A stretch of DNA of 64,000 nt from Halieaceae bacterium (GTDB lineage: Bacteria > Pseudomonadota > Gammaproteobacteria > Pseudomonadales > Halieaceae), in the NCBI GenBank assembly GCA_902623175.1, contig CACNSR010000001.1:62001-126000 (forward strand). Direction: 5' to 3'. The notes below the pieces were generated by a model. It had not been told where the DNA came from, made no database searches, and saw only the letters and a list, made by a program, of their open reading frames with translations. Position numbers and translations under genes: made by a program. Shown piece by piece: positions 62,650 to 64,000 of the stretch (positions within the stretch are counted from its first letter, which is position 1; every line of letters begins with the position of its first letter).

Positions 62650-62706
62650 GGAGCTATAGCACTGGCAATGTTGAGGTCGGCGCTTCGATATAGCCCAGGT
62701 CTACCA
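62650..62706 (+). repeat. tRNA-Ala pseudogene remnant lacking the D-arm (copy 3)
   Basis: GGAGCTATAGC (62650-62660) matches the tRNA 5' end 10 of 11 and joins directly to a copy of tRNA-Ala 38210-38255 (62661-62706, 38 of 46 identities, ending in ACCA). The 19 bases 38191-38209, i.e. the D-arm and 5' side of the anticodon stem, are missing, so it cannot fold as a normal tRNA. It is the last tRNA-derived repeat of the region. Confidence 0.8.
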
Positions 62707-62856
62707 CGAGCCTGTAAATAAAAGCTCAATTTACCTTCACAATGCGGTTGCACACCTGATAGCGTAATGGTGCTGTGCATTGTCCTGCGTGGTGGCGAAC
62801 CTTGCTATGGGACGCGGTGGTCACAGCGAACTCTCTCAAACAATAAGGAAAACGAT

Positions 62857-63189
62857 ATGGGTTTTAATCAAATCTTAACGATCGTCGGCTTATTAATTTC
62901 AATCGTCGCGGTGTTTTTTGCGGAGTTGGCTGCTTACTCTGGGCTACTGTTGGTGATTCTAGGTTTAGTCAATGGCTTTGTCAGTCCAATCGCTGATTTG
63001 ACGGGCCGAATGGCTTACACCGTGGCTGCAGTGGCGATGCCTGTCGTGGCGAACTCACTGGATGTCATTCCAGGAATCGGGATGCACCTGAATGCGATTA
63101 TCGACAACATCGCTGTCATGCTTGCGGGGATGGTGATTGCCAACTTCCTGTTGGCGGTCAAAGACTCGATTCTTCCCTCTAGCAACTGA
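62857..63189 (+). CDS. Small membrane protein, 110 residues
   Basis: Hydrophobic protein with three to four helices (ILTIVGLLISIVAVFFAEL, SGLLLVILGLVNGFV, YTVAAVAMPVV and IAVMLAGMVIANFLLAV). AAGGA precedes ATG 62857 by eight bases; the longer frame from 62767 has no support. I do not recognise the family, and there is no context for its job. It is the first gene after the last tRNA remnant. Confidence 0.75.
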   Translation: MGFNQILTIVGLLISIVAVFFAELAAYSGLLLVILGLVNGFVSPIADLTGRMAYTVAAVAMPVVANSLDVIPGIGMHLNAIIDNIAVMLAGMVIANFLLAVKDSILPSSN

Positions 63190-63199
63190 TTTGTTCCTC

Positions 63200-63223
63200 G
63201 CCCGGCGTCACGCTCCGGGCTTT
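63200..63223 (+). terminator. Weak rho-independent terminator after 62857-63189 gene
   Basis: GCCCGG (63200-63205) and CCGGGC (63215-63220) form a 6-pair GC stem with a 9-base loop followed by TTT. It is 11 bases after the stop codon, the expected place, but the T-run is short. Confidence 0.5.
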
Positions 63224-63282
63224 CCCCCGAACACCACTGCATCGAGTTTGATTGGCCGGAGTTGAGGAACGTCAATTGACTG

Positions 63283-63996
63283 CTATTGGATAAACCAGCC
63301 AGCGCTCGAATATGTGAATCCGCCCCCTGCAAATCCCTGAAAAGCCAGCAAACAACCGGTCACCAGCAGCCCGAGGATGGAGCTAATGAGATCGGTGTCA
63401 GCCTTGTAACCGAGCACCGTTGTGGGGTTCAGAACAATCTCTGAAAAGTTCAGATTGGTGTCTATCTGACGCAGCAGAGGGGTGCAGATGGGTGGTGGCG
63501 TCGCTGTCGCGTCACATTGATTATTGCTGCTTTCGGCGACCTCAATTTCCTCGTTCAGCAACTGTTCAAGCAGTTGAGACCGGGACTCCAAGCTCTGTGT
63601 GTGCAGCTTGATTGCCCGATACATCGCGAAGGTCCCAATGGTGGCAATCACCCCAATTGTGGCGCCAAGTAGAACCACTGTTGAGAGGTGGTGGGGTGTG
63701 CCGGTCCAGGCGAGAAAGTTTAGAAACCCAACGCAGAGGAACGAAAAGCAAAGCAGGATAGAGGTGTAGGTTTGCACGCGCATGTAATAGCGCTCACCGA
63801 ATTTTCGGATGACAGCCCTCGCGCTAACCCAACACCGCAAATCATTCGGCGACCGAGGATCAAACTGCGCAGGAACCCCTCGCTGATTCGTGGACGAGGC
63901 CCAGTAATCAAAGAGCCCTGAATCCAGATTCTCCAGCGCTTTCTGCCTGCGTGAGAACTCAAGTGCGCAGATCAAGCCGAAACCCATGATGCCCAT
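63283..63996 (-). CDS. Membrane protein, start probably beyond window
   Basis: At least 237 residues, with hydrophobic segments near the N-terminus (IMGFGLICAL), at about 76-97 and 103-128, and 208-226, and a cytoplasmic-looking charged coil between (KLHTQSLESRSQLLEQLLNEEIEV). The ATG at 63996 is only 4 bases from the window edge and has the look of an internal methionine inside a hydrophobic stretch, so the true start may be outside. I recognise no family. It converges on the previous small gene with about 90 bases between stops. Confidence 0.6.
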   Translation of the reverse strand: MGIMGFGLICALEFSRRQKALENLDSGLFDYWASSTNQRGVPAQFDPRSPNDLRCWVSARAVIRKFGERYYMRVQTYTSILLCFSFLCVGFLNFLAWTGTPHHLSTVVLLGATIGVIATIGTFAMYRAIKLHTQSLESRSQLLEQLLNEEIEVAESSNNQCDATATPPPICTPLLRQIDTNLNFSEIVLNPTTVLGYKADTDLISSILGLLVTGCLLAFQGFAGGGFTYSSAGWFIQ

Positions 63997-64000
63997 ACCC

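Larger units (their letters stand above)
38256..62706. mobile_element. tRNA-Ala-anchored genomic island, composite
   Basis: Region between the 3' end of tRNA-Ala and the last tRNA-derived remnant at 62,706. Base composition is visibly more AT-rich than the left flank, intergenic gaps are longer, and content is accessory (iron acquisition, nickel SOD, formate dehydrogenase, nucleotidyl cyclase). tRNA-Ala 3' remnants at 40,235, 60,912 and 62,650 divide it into three modules, which fits successive insertions at one att site. No integrase, transposase or conjugation gene is present, so mobility is inferred and probably lost. The right edge is uncertain, because genes after 62,706 are also not clearly core. 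Confidence 0.6.

Noticed and set aside
38256-62706. Integrase, transposase or conjugation genes within the island
   Set aside because: Looked for on both strands and not found, so the region is not called an active mobile element.
62529-62780. 83-residue minus-strand frame
   Set aside because: It runs across the tRNA-like remnant, so it is very likely chance.
1-64000. CRISPR arrays, rRNA genes, IS elements, restriction or abortive infection systems
   Set aside because: No regularly spaced repeats, no rRNA-like sequence and no transposase or nuclease genes were seen.

Overview
The window looks like a chromosomal segment of a marine gammaproteobacterium. The gene set points that way (HrpA, MnmC, DusA, a gammaproteobacterial-type GltX, MlaA next to an RssB/RssC-like pair, PhoD, MaoC, FadD), and an OM60/NOR5 (Halieaceae)-like organism is my guess; the sequence alone does not prove it. 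Two parts differ clearly in composition. Bases 1 to about 38,250 are GC-rich, densely packed housekeeping and metabolic genes. Bases about 38,260 to 62,700 are visibly more AT-rich, with longer intergenic gaps, and begin exactly at the 3' end of a tRNA-Ala gene.

Left part, in order: the end of a fatty acid desaturase gene, translationally coupled to an AGCS sodium/alanine-type symporter; a TauD-like dioxygenase; an M16C metalloprotease, a glutaminyl cyclase and bifunctional MnmC; a hypothetical protein, a MaoC hydratase, an acyl-CoA ligase and helicase HrpA; MlaA with a pseudo-receiver/PP2C phosphatase and a STAS antagonist; DusA; PhoD phosphatase; a 2-hydroxyacid dehydrogenase; a secreted M20 amidohydrolase; an MDR reductase; an IorAB-like molybdenum hydroxylase; an SDR; a complete oligopeptide ABC transporter with a fused double ATPase; gltX; and tRNA-Ala(GGC) with a recognisable promoter.

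Right part: a tRNA-anchored island. Degenerate copies of the tRNA-Ala 3' half recur at 40,235, 60,912 and 62,650 and divide it into modules: (A) glutamate dehydrogenase; (B) a 20-kb iron-limitation module; (C) an alpha/beta-hydrolase fused to a class III nucleotidyl cyclase. No integrase is visible. Module B holds a heme uptake operon (TonB receptor, HmuTUV-like ABC system, ABM-type putative heme monooxygenase), ferredoxin-NADP reductase, a split FbpABC ferric iron importer, a P19-type iron protein, and enzymes that avoid iron: class II fumarase behind a FagA-like gene, nickel superoxide dismutase with its maturation protease, and metal-free NAD formate dehydrogenase, followed by a MetF-like protein. 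Seven Fur-box-like palindromes lie at the expected promoters.

The most unusual signal is a pair of places (about 40,474-40,617 and 51,608-51,774) where a Fur box is followed on the minus strand, after roughly 100-130 bases with no convincing gene, by a rho-independent terminator. This is the architecture of RyhB/PrrF-type iron-responsive small RNAs. Both are predictions from sequence layout only.
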